A stretch of 33,509 nucleotides of DNA from an uncultured Francisellaceae bacterium (GTDB taxonomy: Bacteria; Pseudomonadota; Gammaproteobacteria; UBA6186; Azoamicaceae), in the NCBI GenBank assembly GCA_903822055.1, contig CAIJNR010000074.1, forward strand, positions 1-33,509. Reading direction: 5' to 3'. A model generated the notes under the pieces. It did not search any database and had not been told where the DNA came from. It saw only the letters and a list, made by a program, of their open reading frames with translations. The position numbers and the translations under genes are program-made. Shown one piece after another: positions 16,303 through 25,900 of this stretch (the stretch's first letter is position 1; the number at the start of each line of letters is the position of its first letter).

Positions 16303-17139
16303 ATGTCGCTTTTAGATGAGCTTTGTTCACATTCCATGAAGTTAATTGAGGGTTATATAGGGGAAAACCAAATATATACAAGCGAACAATGTGCTGTGTC
16401 AATCTCTGCACGCTGGACAGCTAGTTTATGTTGGTTGTTTGGCCAAAAAGAAGAATTGAAGAAACAAAAAGTTACTTCTGCACAAAAATTTTTAGAATTA
16501 TTACGCATTGAAATAAAAACTAATTATTCGGCATCTTCAGTTTCCACCCTAGAACCAACATTAAAAATTATACAAGAAAAAATCAAAACAGAAATAGATT
16601 CAATTACTTTAATAAGGCTACAATACAATGCCGCCCCAAGTTCATATGACGCCAGGTTAAATATTTTCGCTAAATTAATATCGTATACTCTAGAACCAGA
16701 ACAATTAAAATCTATGTCATTCGCCGTGATATTAGAAAAAAATGAAGCAACCTCTAATATAACTAAAGTATTACTACTACTGGAAAATATATTGTTAAAG
16801 GTTAAATTTGACAGTTTTTTAGCTAGCGAGCCTGTCCTAAGAGCCCCAATAACTTTTATTATGAATCATGGCGAATTTATATTAAATGAATTAATGAATA
16901 ATATCGCCGTACTGGCAGAAAAAAGACAAAATAAAAACACATTAAATCCATCTGTAGAAAGAAATTTTTTAATTGGCCAACTTAATGGGTTAATGCATGA
17001 ATTGCGAGATAAAACCCGTTCTAGTGGAATTAAAGAAATCATATCTAAATTAGAAGCAATGACAGCCACATTGAAAACAGAAGAAATATCATATAAACGT
17101 GAACAATCCCAACAAAAACTAAGAATAACTACAGCTTAA
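16303..17139 (+). CDS. Hypothetical helical protein
   Basis: 278 residues, ATG after GAAGGT. I do not recognise it. It has no signal peptide or membrane segment and is predicted almost wholly helical, with Leu-rich amphipathic stretches (about 60-110, 145-165, 185-205) and a charged, Gln/Glu/Lys-rich tail (255-278). Its own promoter lies upstream. The carbonic anhydrase gene follows after 31 bases and may be cotranscribed. Codon and base use look like the neighbours. A secreted effector is possible in a host-associated organism, but nothing in the sequence shows it. Confidence 0.75.
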   Translation: MSLLDELCSHSMKLIEGYIGENQIYTSEQCAVSISARWTASLCWLFGQKEELKKQKVTSAQKFLELLRIEIKTNYSASSVSTLEPTLKIIQEKIKTEIDSITLIRLQYNAAPSSYDARLNIFAKLISYTLEPEQLKSMSFAVILEKNEATSNITKVLLLLENILLKVKFDSFLASEPVLRAPITFIMNHGEFILNELMNNIAVLAEKRQNKNTLNPSVERNFLIGQLNGLMHELRDKTRSSGIKEIISKLEAMTATLKTEEISYKREQSQQKLRITTA

Positions 17140-17170
17140 CGGATTAAAGTAGGCGCGTTAGGTCTAATTG

Positions 17171-17791
17171 ATGGAAAAAATTTTTAAAAAAATTTTAAAA
17201 GGATACCAACTATTTAGAAAAAAATATGTGCTTGATGATCAATCCATTATGCAACCTCTTTCTGACCATGGTCAACAACCTGAAGTCATGGTAATTGCTT
17301 GTTGCGATTCTAGAGTCGATCCAGCATTAATCTTACAGTGTGATCCTGGAGATTTATTTGTAGTTCGTAATGTGGCCAATATTGTACCTCCATATGAAAA
17401 AGATAGTGCTTACCACGGCACCAGTGCCGCATTAGAATTTGGCATATGCTATTTAAACATTAAACATTTAATTTTATTAGGACACAGTCAATGCGGAGGA
17501 ATAGAAGCATTATTAAAACCAACCAACAATAAAGAAAATGATTTTATCAATAATTGGGTTTCTATAATTAAAAAACATGACCATGAGCTACATCATGTTA
17601 ACCACCACGCTGCGGATAGCTATGCAAAATTAGCTTTACAGCAATCGCAGCATAACTGTATGACTTTTCCCTGGATTAAAGACAGGGTTCTCAATACAAA
17701 ACTAACTATCCATTTATGGTTTTTTGATATTAAAACAGGGCAAATTTTTACCTACTCCAAACAGGAAAACAGCTACAAGCCTTTAGAATAA
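17171..17791 (+). CDS. Beta-class carbonic anhydrase
   Basis: 206 residues from ATG 17171; the TTG just before it is in frame but unnecessary. Zinc enzyme interconverting CO2 and bicarbonate, in the cytoplasm. The zinc ligands and catalytic pair are present: C44-C-D46-S-R48 and H105-S-Q-C108-G-G. The stretches VVRNVAN (64-70) and GTSAALEFGICYL are typical of the family. There is no signal peptide. It gives bicarbonate for carboxylases at low CO2. Upstream pairing is weak (TTAGGT), which fits coupling to the preceding gene. Confidence 0.94.
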   Translation: MEKIFKKILKGYQLFRKKYVLDDQSIMQPLSDHGQQPEVMVIACCDSRVDPALILQCDPGDLFVVRNVANIVPPYEKDSAYHGTSAALEFGICYLNIKHLILLGHSQCGGIEALLKPTNNKENDFINNWVSIIKKHDHELHHVNHHAADSYAKLALQQSQHNCMTFPWIKDRVLNTKLTIHLWFFDIKTGQIFTYSKQENSYKPLE

Positions 17792-17832
17792 AGATATAAT
17801 CGAATTGGCGTTGGCGAGTAAATATTTTATGA

Positions 17833-18201
17833 TCAATCAACTGTTTTTACATTACTTTTAGTTAACAAAATTTCTTGAATATCATTTTTCACCATATTTT
17901 GTTCAGATAATTTTGCAACATTTTCGGATTTTATGCGTGCCAATTTAGAGACACGTCTCTCACGTGCTTTAGAGATGATTTGTTTTTTATCGATGATAGA
18001 TTGAGATTGCTCTAAATCTATTTGGACAATATCAATACAATCAACAGGACAAGGATCTAAACATAATTTACATCCTATACATTCGTTTACTAATACAGTA
18101 TGCATTTGTCCAACAGCACCAATAATTGCATCAAATGGACAAGCATCTAAACATATGCCGCATCCAATACAGGCTTGTTCTTTAATTATTGCATATAACA
18201 T
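17833..18201 (-). CDS. 2[4Fe-4S] ferredoxin, RnfB/RsxB-like C-terminal type
   Basis: 122 residues. Two complete cluster motifs: C11-IG-C14-GI-C17-LDA-C21-P and C41-IG-C44-KL-C47-LDP-C51-P. The spacing and wording match the ferredoxin part of RnfB/RsxB, but the membrane anchor and Fe-S domain of full RnfB are absent, as are rnfA, C, D, G and E nearby. After residue 60 there is a basic, helical tail of unknown role. It probably acts as a soluble electron carrier, partner unknown. It lies 24 bases downstream of metG on the same strand, so they form one transcript. Confidence 0.85.
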   Translation of the reverse strand: MLYAIIKEQACIGCGICLDACPFDAIIGAVGQMHTVLVNECIGCKLCLDPCPVDCIDIVQIDLEQSQSIIDKKQIISKARERRVSKLARIKSENVAKLSEQNMVKNDIQEILLTKSNVKTVD

Positions 18202-18225
18202 AAACTACCGTAATAAAACTATTTA

Positions 18226-20295
18226 TTATTTAACTCGCATTCCAGGCTCAGCACCATCATGTGGCTCTAAAATCCATAATTTACCATCATTGTTATTACC
18301 ACTAGCTGCCAAAACCATGCCTTGAGACACGCCAAAACGCATTTTACGTTCTTTTAAATTCGCAACTATTACCGTACATTTTCCAATTAAATCAGCTGGT
18401 TTATATGCGGACTTTATACCAGCAAAAACTTGCCTAGTTCCTAAATCACCAACATCTAATGTTAACTTTAATAATTTTTCAGCTTCTGCTACATCTTCTG
18501 CATTAATAATTTTTGCAATTCTTAAGTCTATTTGTGCAAATTCTTCGATATTAATTTGGGGCGTAAGATCTAACTTTGCTGCTTCTAGCTTTACTGTTAA
18601 ATCTGCTACATCAGAATTTTGTTTAGCTGTCACTACTTTGTCTTTAGAGCTATCATTAAAAATTTCTTGTACTTTATCCATATCAATCCTATTTATTAAT
18701 GGTTTAAATTCAGCAATATCATGATCAAGTAATGGCTCATCAAGATTATTAATATTCAATTCTGTTTTTAAAAAATTTTCTGCTAATATTGCAGTTTTTG
18801 GTAATACTGGCTTTAAGTAAGTCATTAAAACTTTAAATAAATTAATGCCTGTAGTACATACTTGATGAACTAAAACTGAATTATTATGATCTTTAATTAA
18901 CACCCATGGTTTTTGGCTATCAATATAACGATTAGCAACATCAGCTAATGTCATAATTTCTCGAATAGCTTTGCTATAATTTAAATCCATAAACAATTGA
19001 GTTATAGATTGTTTTTGCGCTACAAATTGCCTATAAACAGCAACTTCATGTAAATTATTTGCTAATTTATTATCAAAATTTTTATTAATAAACCCTGCAC
19101 ATCGACTAGCAATGTTCACAAATTTACCAACTAGATCTGCATTAATTCTAGCTACAAAATCTGTAAAATTTAAATCTAGATCATCAATCCCATCAGATAA
19201 CTTGGCAGATAAATAATAGCGTAAACACTCTGTAGACAAATGCTCAGAATATTGTTTAGCAGTAATAAAAGTACCACGTGATTTAGACATTTTTTCACCA
19301 TTGATTGTTAAAAACCCATGAGTGAAAATTTTATTAGGGGTGCGATAACCAGACCCATTCAATATTGCCGGCCAAAATAAAGCATGAAAATATATTATGT
19401 CTTTACCAATAAAATGACACAACTCACTATTATTAGTGTTATCTACAGCAACAAAATCCGCAAAATTAATTTGATCGTTTTTGGCACATAAATTTTTAAA
19501 AATAGATAAATATCCAATTGGCGCATCTAACCAAACATAAAAATATTTGTCTTTAGTATTGGGGATTAAAAAACCAAAATATGGAGCATCTCGAGAAATA
19601 TCCCAAGATTTTAATCCATCTGGATCTTTCAACCATTCGGTCAATTTATGTAGCATCGCAGGTTGAATGGGATTGTTTTCTTGTAACCAATTATTTAAAA
19701 AATCTCTGTAATTAGCTAAATTAAAAAAATAATGCTGAGATTTTTTAGTAATTGGAGTAGTTCCTGTTAAAATAGATTTCGGATTTTTAAGCTCAAACGT
19801 CGCATAATGTGCTCCACAAGACTCACAATTATCTCCATATTGTTCTTCTGCATTACATTTTGGACATTGTCCTTTAACGTAACGATCAGGAAGAAAAATA
19901 TTCTCTACTTGATCATATAACTGTTCTATTTCTTTAACTTCAATGTCATTGTTTGCTAATAATTTAGTATAAATTTCAGATACAATTTCTTGGTTTTCTG
20001 CAGAATGAGTAGTGTAGTAATTATCATAATCGATACTAAATTCTTTTAGATCTGCAACATGACTTACATAATATTTTGCAATCAATTCTTCTGGAGAAAT
20101 ATTTTGCTCTTTTGCCTTTAACATGATTGGAGTGCCATGCGCATCATCACCACCAATAAACAAACACTGATTACCAATTAGTTTTTGCCATCTAACCCAA
20201 ATATCAGCCTGAATTTGCTCTAATATGTGCCCAAGGTGTAAGTCCCCGTTAGCATAATATAATGCTGTTGTCACTAAAATTTTTCTGCTTGTCAT
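18226..20295 (-). CDS. metG: Methionyl-tRNA synthetase
   Basis: 689 residues, full length for the dimeric form. Charges tRNA-Met, initiator and elongator, in the cytoplasm. The Rossmann domain has HLGH (20-23) and KMSKS (335-339). The zinc knuckle has C144, C147, C157 and C160. An anticodon-binding helical domain follows, and a C-terminal EMAP/Trbp111-type tRNA-binding domain (about 590-689: [31 protein letters not shown]) mediates dimerisation. All key residues are present. It is divergent from tldD across 56 bases. Confidence 0.97.
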   Translation of the reverse strand: MTSRKILVTTALYYANGDLHLGHILEQIQADIWVRWQKLIGNQCLFIGGDDAHGTPIMLKAKEQNISPEELIAKYYVSHVADLKEFSIDYDNYYTTHSAENQEIVSEIYTKLLANNDIEVKEIEQLYDQVENIFLPDRYVKGQCPKCNAEEQYGDNCESCGAHYATFELKNPKSILTGTTPITKKSQHYFFNLANYRDFLNNWLQENNPIQPAMLHKLTEWLKDPDGLKSWDISRDAPYFGFLIPNTKDKYFYVWLDAPIGYLSIFKNLCAKNDQINFADFVAVDNTNNSELCHFIGKDIIYFHALFWPAILNGSGYRTPNKIFTHGFLTINGEKMSKSRGTFITAKQYSEHLSTECLRYYLSAKLSDGIDDLDLNFTDFVARINADLVGKFVNIASRCAGFINKNFDNKLANNLHEVAVYRQFVAQKQSITQLFMDLNYSKAIREIMTLADVANRYIDSQKPWVLIKDHNNSVLVHQVCTTGINLFKVLMTYLKPVLPKTAILAENFLKTELNINNLDEPLLDHDIAEFKPLINRIDMDKVQEIFNDSSKDKVVTAKQNSDVADLTVKLEAAKLDLTPQINIEEFAQIDLRIAKIINAEDVAEAEKLLKLTLDVGDLGTRQVFAGIKSAYKPADLIGKCTVIVANLKERKMRFGVSQGMVLAASGNNNDGKLWILEPHDGAEPGMRVK

Positions 20296-20351
20296 ATAAC
20301 TTATAACCGTACAACTATAGATTTATAAATAATTAATATATTATCTTTCTA

Positions 20352-21824
20352 ATGACACAAAAACAAATAACGTTAGCTGAAAAAATTTTTTTGAACCCAT
20401 CTAAATTAGATAATACTCATTTATCCAAGATACTTTCGAGCTTATTAATTAAATCCATAGATTATGCTGACTTATATTTTCAAGCTATAGGCTCTGAAAG
20501 CTGGTACTTGGAAGACAATATAGTCAAATCTGGTAGCTATGGAACTACAAAAGGAGTTGGTATTCGTGCTGTTAGTGGCGATAAAACTGGACTTGCATTC
20601 TCCGAAGACATTATTCACTCTTCGATTGAAGAAGCGTCCAAGGCTGCCAGCAGCATAGCAACATCAAGCGACATAGATCAAGCTGTAAGGATAAAACCTT
20701 TTAATAAAAATAAAACAACTTCTAAACACAAGCTTTACTTAGAAGAAAATCCTTTAGGATCTATTTCGGATCAAGAAAAAGTTACTCTGTTACAAACAAT
20801 AAATGAATTTGCAAGAGGACTAGATCCTAGAATATCTCAAGTTACAGCATCCTTAGCTGCCAGCCACGAAATTATTTTAATAGCATCTAGCGATGGAATA
20901 TATACTGCAGATCTTAGACCATTAATTAGATTAAATATTAATGTTATAGCCAAAACAAACGATCGTATAGAACAAGGAACAGCTGGTGGCGGTGGACGAT
21001 TTACAAGTTACGAAATATTTACTAAAAATAATTGGGAGTTAGCACATAAATATGTAAAACGAGCTGTACACTTAGCTCTAACTAATTTAGATGCAACAGC
21101 CGCACCAGCTGGCAATATGCCTGTTGTTTTAGGACCAGGTTGGCCTGGGATATTATTACATGAAGCAATTGGACATGGCTTAGAAGGAGATGCTATTAGA
21201 AAAGGCTCTTCTGTTTTTGCTGGAAAACTCGGCCAACAAATAGCTAGTAATTTATGCACCATAGTTGATGATGGTTGCCTAAAATCTATGCGTGGCTCAC
21301 TAAACATCGATGACGAAGGAACACCTACTCAAAACACAGTTCTTATAAACCATGGCATATTGGAAAATTATTTACAAGATAAATTAAATGCTAAACTTAT
21401 GAACCAAAAATCTACTGGCAATAGCCGAAGACAATCATACGCTTACCTACCAATTCCTCGTATGACTAACACATATATGTTGCCTGGCACTAGCCACCCA
21501 GAAGATATTATAAAAAGCGTCTCTAAAGGAATTTATGCTGTTAATTTTGCTGGTGGTCAAGTAGACGTTACCTCAGGTAAATTTGTATTTGAAGCTAACG
21601 AAGCTTATTTAATTGAAAATGGCAAAATTACAACCCCTATAAAAGGTGCAACTATCATTGGTAATGGACCAGAAGTACTACAAAAAGTTGTAATGGTTGG
21701 TAATGATTTACAATTAGATCCTGGCATTGGTACATGTGGTAAAGATGGACAATCCGTTCCAGTCGGCGTTGGCCAGCCAACACTTTTAATTAACGAATTA
21801 ACTGTTGGTGGAACAAAATGTTAA
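20352..21824 (+). CDS. tldD: Metalloprotease TldD
   Basis: 490 residues. With PmbA it forms a heterodimeric zinc protease that opens unfolded peptides; in E. coli it matures microcin B17 and degrades CcdA. The active HExxxH motif is intact: H270-E-A-I-G-H275-G, followed by the family third ligand region. Glycine-rich TAGGGGRFTSYE (210-221) is typical. No good Shine-Dalgarno precedes the ATG. Its end overlaps pmbA by seven bases, consistent with coupled synthesis of both subunits. Confidence 0.96.
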   Translation: MTQKQITLAEKIFLNPSKLDNTHLSKILSSLLIKSIDYADLYFQAIGSESWYLEDNIVKSGSYGTTKGVGIRAVSGDKTGLAFSEDIIHSSIEEASKAASSIATSSDIDQAVRIKPFNKNKTTSKHKLYLEENPLGSISDQEKVTLLQTINEFARGLDPRISQVTASLAASHEIILIASSDGIYTADLRPLIRLNINVIAKTNDRIEQGTAGGGGRFTSYEIFTKNNWELAHKYVKRAVHLALTNLDATAAPAGNMPVVLGPGWPGILLHEAIGHGLEGDAIRKGSSVFAGKLGQQIASNLCTIVDDGCLKSMRGSLNIDDEGTPTQNTVLINHGILENYLQDKLNAKLMNQKSTGNSRRQSYAYLPIPRMTNTYMLPGTSHPEDIIKSVSKGIYAVNFAGGQVDVTSGKFVFEANEAYLIENGKITTPIKGATIIGNGPEVLQKVVMVGNDLQLDPGIGTCGKDGQSVPVGVGQPTLLINELTVGGTKC

Positions 21825-23215
21825 ATCATAAATATTTAGAACAATTAACTACAGCTATTAAAAAAATTTTGCTGTTCTCTAAAAAAAACCACGTCAATTG
21901 TGAAGTGGCAGCTAATATTAATATAGGCTTATCAGTAAATGTTAGAATGCAAAATGTAGACACTGTAGAATTTAATAATAATAAAAAAATTTATATTACT
22001 GTATATGCAGCTCAAAATAAGGGGACTGTTGCTACTACCGAATTAGATGAACAATCTTTAGAAAACGCAGTAACCAAAGCAATTTCTATTGCTAAATTTA
22101 CTAACTCTGATCCATATGCTGGGCTTCCGGATCCAAGTTTAATCACTAAAAACATTATAGATTTAGATTTAAATCATCCAGAAAACATAGATGCCAACTA
22201 TGGAATTAATCTTGCAAAAAATTGTGAACTCGTAGCTCTTAATTATCATCCAGCTATAAAAAATTCTGATGGAGCCATGTTTACTTATAACTCTAGTTTT
22301 ATAGCAATTGGTAATAGTCACGATTTTATTGGAGCATACCCAACTACTAGCTATAGCTTATCTTGTGCTACTATTGCGGAACAATATGGCAATATGCAGC
22401 GTGATGGTGATTTTACTGTTGCTAGATGTTTACAAGATTTAATTTCACCAGAAGATTTAGGCAGACAAGCCGCTCTACAAACTGTAGATCGGTTAGGAGC
22501 AAAACCAATTCCAACCTGTAAAACTCGGGTACTCTTTACTCCAAAAGTTGCTTCTGGATTATTAGCTAATCTAATTGCTGCAATTGCTGGAAGTAACATT
22601 TGCAATAAATCATCATTTTTATTAGATAAACTAAACAATAAAATATTTCCAGAATTTATTAATATAATAGATGATCCATTTGTTAAGCGCGGCTTAGCCA
22701 GTGCATCTTTTGATGATGATGGCATTGCAACCAAAAAACAATCAATAATTACTAATGGAGTATTGAATACTTATTTGTTAAGTAATTATTTTGCAAAAAA
22801 ACTACAAATAGCACCAACCGGACATGCGGGTGGCATACATAATTTATTTATACAAAGCACTGATACTGATCAGAGCGTTATTCAAAAATCTAACCATTCT
22901 ATACAAGCTGTAAAATCAACAACTGATAGATGGGCTGGTTGCTCTAACTTAATTAAACAAATGAATACTGGATTAATAGTTACAGAAACAATTGGCCATG
23001 GAGTTAATTTAGTAACTGGCGATTACTCCAAAGGTGCTTTTGGTTTTTGGGTAGAAAATGGCAAAATAATGCATCCAGTCGAAGAAATTACTATTGCTGG
23101 AAATTTAAATGATATGTTTAAAAATATTTTGGCAGTTGGTTCAGATTTTGATTATCAAAATAATATTATTACAGGATCTATTTTAATAGATAATTTAACT
23201 ATAGCTGGGAGTTAG
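21818..23215 (+). CDS. pmbA: Metalloprotease subunit PmbA (TldE)
   Basis: 465 residues, slightly longer than the E. coli protein. Partner of TldD; this subunit lacks the HExxxH zinc motif, as in the family, and is thought to shape the substrate tunnel. Recognisable regions are DPYAGLPD near 100, VLFTPKVASGLLANLIAAIAG in the middle, and the C-terminal GLIVTETIGHGVNLVTGDYSKGA followed by NGKIMHPVEEITIAGNL. No peptide precursor gene for a microcin-like product is visible close by. A small lipoprotein gene follows after five bases. Confidence 0.95.
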   Translation: MLNHKYLEQLTTAIKKILLFSKKNHVNCEVAANINIGLSVNVRMQNVDTVEFNNNKKIYITVYAAQNKGTVATTELDEQSLENAVTKAISIAKFTNSDPYAGLPDPSLITKNIIDLDLNHPENIDANYGINLAKNCELVALNYHPAIKNSDGAMFTYNSSFIAIGNSHDFIGAYPTTSYSLSCATIAEQYGNMQRDGDFTVARCLQDLISPEDLGRQAALQTVDRLGAKPIPTCKTRVLFTPKVASGLLANLIAAIAGSNICNKSSFLLDKLNNKIFPEFINIIDDPFVKRGLASASFDDDGIATKKQSIITNGVLNTYLLSNYFAKKLQIAPTGHAGGIHNLFIQSTDTDQSVIQKSNHSIQAVKSTTDRWAGCSNLIKQMNTGLIVTETIGHGVNLVTGDYSKGAFGFWVENGKIMHPVEEITIAGNLNDMFKNILAVGSDFDYQNNIITGSILIDNLTIAGS

Positions 23216-23220
23216 TTAGT

Positions 23221-23436
23221 ATGAAAATTAGATATTTATTAATCTTATCGATGTTATATTTAGTTGCTTGCACACCTGGGACTTTGGATGGCAAACCTAA
23301 AGACACTGTTGAATATTTCGAAAAAAAAGCTAAATCCAAAAAATATTTCGATACAGATAAACTTCAACATCGCCCACGGCGAATGAGCCAACCATATACT
23401 AATGATGCACCACCGCCATCACCGAAGAAACGTTAG
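23221..23436 (+). CDS. Small lipoprotein of unknown function
   Basis: 71 residues with a typical lipoprotein signal: basic start, hydrophobic 5-16, lipobox LVAC with Cys17. The mature part of 55 residues is charged (KDTVEYFEKKAKSKKYFDTD) and ends in a proline/lysine-rich tail (DAPPPSPKKR). The ATG lies five bases after the pmbA stop, with GGGAG inside the pmbA end, so it is translated from the tldD transcript. I do not recognise a family. Confidence 0.78.
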   Translation: MKIRYLLILSMLYLVACTPGTLDGKPKDTVEYFEKKAKSKKYFDTDKLQHRPRRMSQPYTNDAPPPSPKKR

Positions 23437-23452
23437 TATTTTGTAAAGAGAC

Positions 23453-23475
23453 AGGGCCGTTCAGTGAACAGCCCT
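23453..23475. terminator. Bidirectional hairpin between convergent operons
   Basis: AGGGC-cg-TTCA ... TGAA-ca-GCCCT forms an almost perfect 23-base palindrome in the 49-base gap between the lipoprotein gene and ffh, which converge. No long T-run follows on either strand. Confidence 0.55.
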
Positions 23476-23485
23476 ACCATTAATT

Positions 23486-24847
23486 CTACATCCCCATAAA
23501 TCCAGGCGGTAATTTATCAGCCATAGATTGCATCATTTTTAACATATTGCCTTTATTAGATAATTTTTTAGTCATTTTTTCCATTTGCTGATAATGTTTA
23601 ACCAATTTATTTAAATCCTGAACATGAGTCCCAGATCCTTTGCAAATTCTATTTTTTCTAGAACTAACATTAAGTAATGCCGGATAAATCCTTTCTTTTT
23701 TGGTCATAGAATCAATAATAGCAATCATAGTTTTAATGTGTTCATCACTAACTTTAGCTTTTATGGTACTAGACATTGCAGCAAACCCTGGCATTTTATC
23801 TATTAAACTCCCAATACCGCCCATATTTTTCATTTGTAAAAGTTGATCACGTAAAATAGTAAAATTAAATTGTCCTTTTATAACTTTTTTAGCAATTTTT
23901 TCAGATTCGGTTCGATCTATCTTTGCTTCGATTTCTTCAATCAAAGATAAAACATCTCCCATACCTAAAATACGTGAGGCTATTCGATCTGCATAAAACA
24001 CGTCTATTGCATCTAATTTTTCGCCAGTTGTATAAAACTTAATCGGCTTCCCGGTAACATGCCGAACAGATAATGCGGCTCCACCTCTAGTATCACCATC
24101 TAATTTGGTTAAAATAATTCCAGTAAGTGGCAAGCTGTCATTAAATTGCTTAGCAGTGTTAGCTGCATCTTGACCAGTCATACCATCCACTACAAACAAT
24201 GTCTCTATTGGTTGCAACGTATCGTGTAACAGTTTTGCTTCCTGCATCATAGCTGGATCTATATGTAATCTACCTGCGGTATCTATAATCAATACATCTT
24301 TAAATTGTCGTTTAGCCGCATCCAATGCTGCGGCTGCTATTGTTTGTACAGACTCCTGAGGATTGGATGGAAAAAAGCTGGCACCAACTTGGTTCGTCAC
24401 TTGCTCTAATTGCAAAATAGCCGCTGGCCGATATATATCACAACTTGCTAACATAACACTTTTTTGATGTTTTTCTTGTAAATACTTAGCAAGTTTGGCA
24501 CAAGTTGTAGTTTTACCACTACCTTGCAAACCAACTACCAAAATTACAGCAGGTCGATTAGTTTTTAAATTGATGGCCGAGTGCTCGCCCATCAAATTAA
24601 TTAATTCTTGTTGAACTAATTTGATTAAAAATTGTTCTGCAGTTAAATGCGGATCAATTAATTTATGTAAAACACTAGTACGGATCGCACTAATAAAGTG
24701 GTTAATAGCCGTTAATGCAACATCCGCATCCAATAAAGATTTTTTAACTTGCTGTAATACTTCGTTTAAATCAGACTCTGATATTTTATTTTTACCAGTT
24801 AATTTGCTCCACGCACTTTTAAAGTTTTCCGATAAATTTTCAAACAT
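23486..24847 (-). CDS. ffh: Signal recognition particle protein Ffh (SRP54)
   Basis: 453 residues. GTPase that binds 4.5S RNA and signal peptides and delivers ribosomes to FtsY at the membrane. The N domain occupies about 1-90. The G domain has the P-loop GLQGSGKTTT (106-115), DTAGRLHID and TKLDGDTRGGAAL. The methionine-rich M domain (about 330-453) has RICKGSGTHVQDLN for RNA binding and ends in MADKLPPGFMGM. All motifs are intact. No 4.5S RNA gene was seen in the window. Upstream lies a nested palindromic element. Confidence 0.97.
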   Translation of the reverse strand: MFENLSENFKSAWSKLTGKNKISESDLNEVLQQVKKSLLDADVALTAINHFISAIRTSVLHKLIDPHLTAEQFLIKLVQQELINLMGEHSAINLKTNRPAVILVVGLQGSGKTTTCAKLAKYLQEKHQKSVMLASCDIYRPAAILQLEQVTNQVGASFFPSNPQESVQTIAAAALDAAKRQFKDVLIIDTAGRLHIDPAMMQEAKLLHDTLQPIETLFVVDGMTGQDAANTAKQFNDSLPLTGIILTKLDGDTRGGAALSVRHVTGKPIKFYTTGEKLDAIDVFYADRIASRILGMGDVLSLIEEIEAKIDRTESEKIAKKVIKGQFNFTILRDQLLQMKNMGGIGSLIDKMPGFAAMSSTIKAKVSDEHIKTMIAIIDSMTKKERIYPALLNVSSRKNRICKGSGTHVQDLNKLVKHYQQMEKMTKKLSNKGNMLKMMQSMADKLPPGFMGM

Positions 24848-24891
24848 AAATAAAATCTCCCAAATATAAATATATTTGATTTGTTACTAAT

Positions 24892-24983
24892 GAGTTATTA
24901 GTGTTCAAAAAAATAATGAGAGCTGTTTGAGCACCGCGCAGCGGTGCGAGTTCGCGAATTATTTTTTTGAACACTAAAAACTC
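24892..24983. repeat. Nested palindromic element between dam and ffh
   Basis: Arms 24892-24917 and 24958-24983 (26 bases, one mismatch, core TTAGTGTTCAAAAAAATAAT) enclose a second, GC-rich palindrome GCACCGC-GCA-GCGGTGC at 24931-24947. The right arm overlaps the dam stop codon. On the minus strand (dam reading), the structure could be a terminator. The GC-rich core contrasts with the surroundings, as in the other repeat families here. Confidence 0.8.
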
Positions 24984-25830
24984 AAGTGCGTTCTGTATAT
25001 AAAGCTAACAGCTCTGTCACATAATTTCTAGTTGCAGCATGACAACTTATCATCCTTCTAGCCTGAAAGGTAGTCAATTCTGTAGCTTTACTGTAAATTT
25101 TCTTGGTACATACAGTAAAATGGTTGGAAATTAGCACCGGTACACCTTTTTTTGACAATTTAATTGCCAAATCCGCTAAAATTTGCTGATTACTTGCGTC
25201 AAAACCACCAGCTTGATAGCTAATAAAATTCGCAGTTGTGCTAAGTGGTACATATGGTGGATCACAATATACAACCGAGTTACGCACTTTGACTTTAGTT
25301 AATGATTCTTTAAAATCCCTCAAAAAGAACTGGGCTCTTTGAGCCTTTAAACAAAATAATCTCATAGATTCTGCTGGAAAATTAAGCTGCTTATGGCTGC
25401 CAAATGGTACATTAAATTTATTATTTTTGTTAAATCTACATAGACCATTATATCCATGTCTATTTAGATACAAAAATAAAGCAGCTCTTGTTATTAGATC
25501 TTGATCTTGCTCCATATTATTAAATTGATCGCGAATTTTATAATATTGAATAGCAGTATTATTTTTACTAATAAAAAATTTGTTACAAAAATTGATAAAC
25601 TCATCACCATATTGCTGTAATGTCTTATATAAATTAATTAAATCTGAATTTGCATCACTTAAAATATAACTTTCGTAATTGGTATTTAAAAAAATCGCAC
25701 CAGAACCCACAAATGGCTCGATTAATACCTTACCAATAGGTAATTTAGCTAATATAAAGTTTAGAAACCTATATTTACTACCAGGCCACTTAATAAACGG
25801 CCTGATTTTACTTTCTTTTAATTTTATCAT
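24982..25830 (-). CDS. dam: DNA adenine methylase, Dam type
   Basis: 282 residues, usual length. N6-adenine methyltransferase of the Dam family, expected target GATC. The AdoMet site has FIKWPGSKYR (12-21) and IEPFVGSGAIF (37-47); the catalytic DPPY is at 190-193; HGYNGLCRFN lies in the recognition domain. No restriction enzyme gene is beside it, so it is likely an orphan methylase for mismatch repair, replication timing or gene regulation. The gene is divergent from tolC and precedes ffh on the same strand, separated by the nested palindrome. Confidence 0.94.
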   Translation of the reverse strand: MIKLKESKIRPFIKWPGSKYRFLNFILAKLPIGKVLIEPFVGSGAIFLNTNYESYILSDANSDLINLYKTLQQYGDEFINFCNKFFISKNNTAIQYYKIRDQFNNMEQDQDLITRAALFLYLNRHGYNGLCRFNKNNKFNVPFGSHKQLNFPAESMRLFCLKAQRAQFFLRDFKESLTKVKVRNSVVYCDPPYVPLSTTANFISYQAGGFDASNQQILADLAIKLSKKGVPVLISNHFTVCTKKIYSKATELTTFQARRMISCHAATRNYVTELLALYTERT

Positions 25831-25841
25831 ATGTTTGTTAG

Positions 25842-25870
25842 TTTACATGCTATCTATTTCCGCCTATAAT
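25842..25870 (+). promoter_or_regulatory. Strong sigma70 promoter of tolC-waaA
   Basis: TTTACA (25842-25847), exactly 17 bases, TATAAT (25865-25870), 30 bases before the ATG at 25901. The -10 is perfect and the -35 differs by one base. Confidence 0.75.
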
Positions 25871-25900
25871 TAAGGCAAATAACAATAAAAAATATAAATT

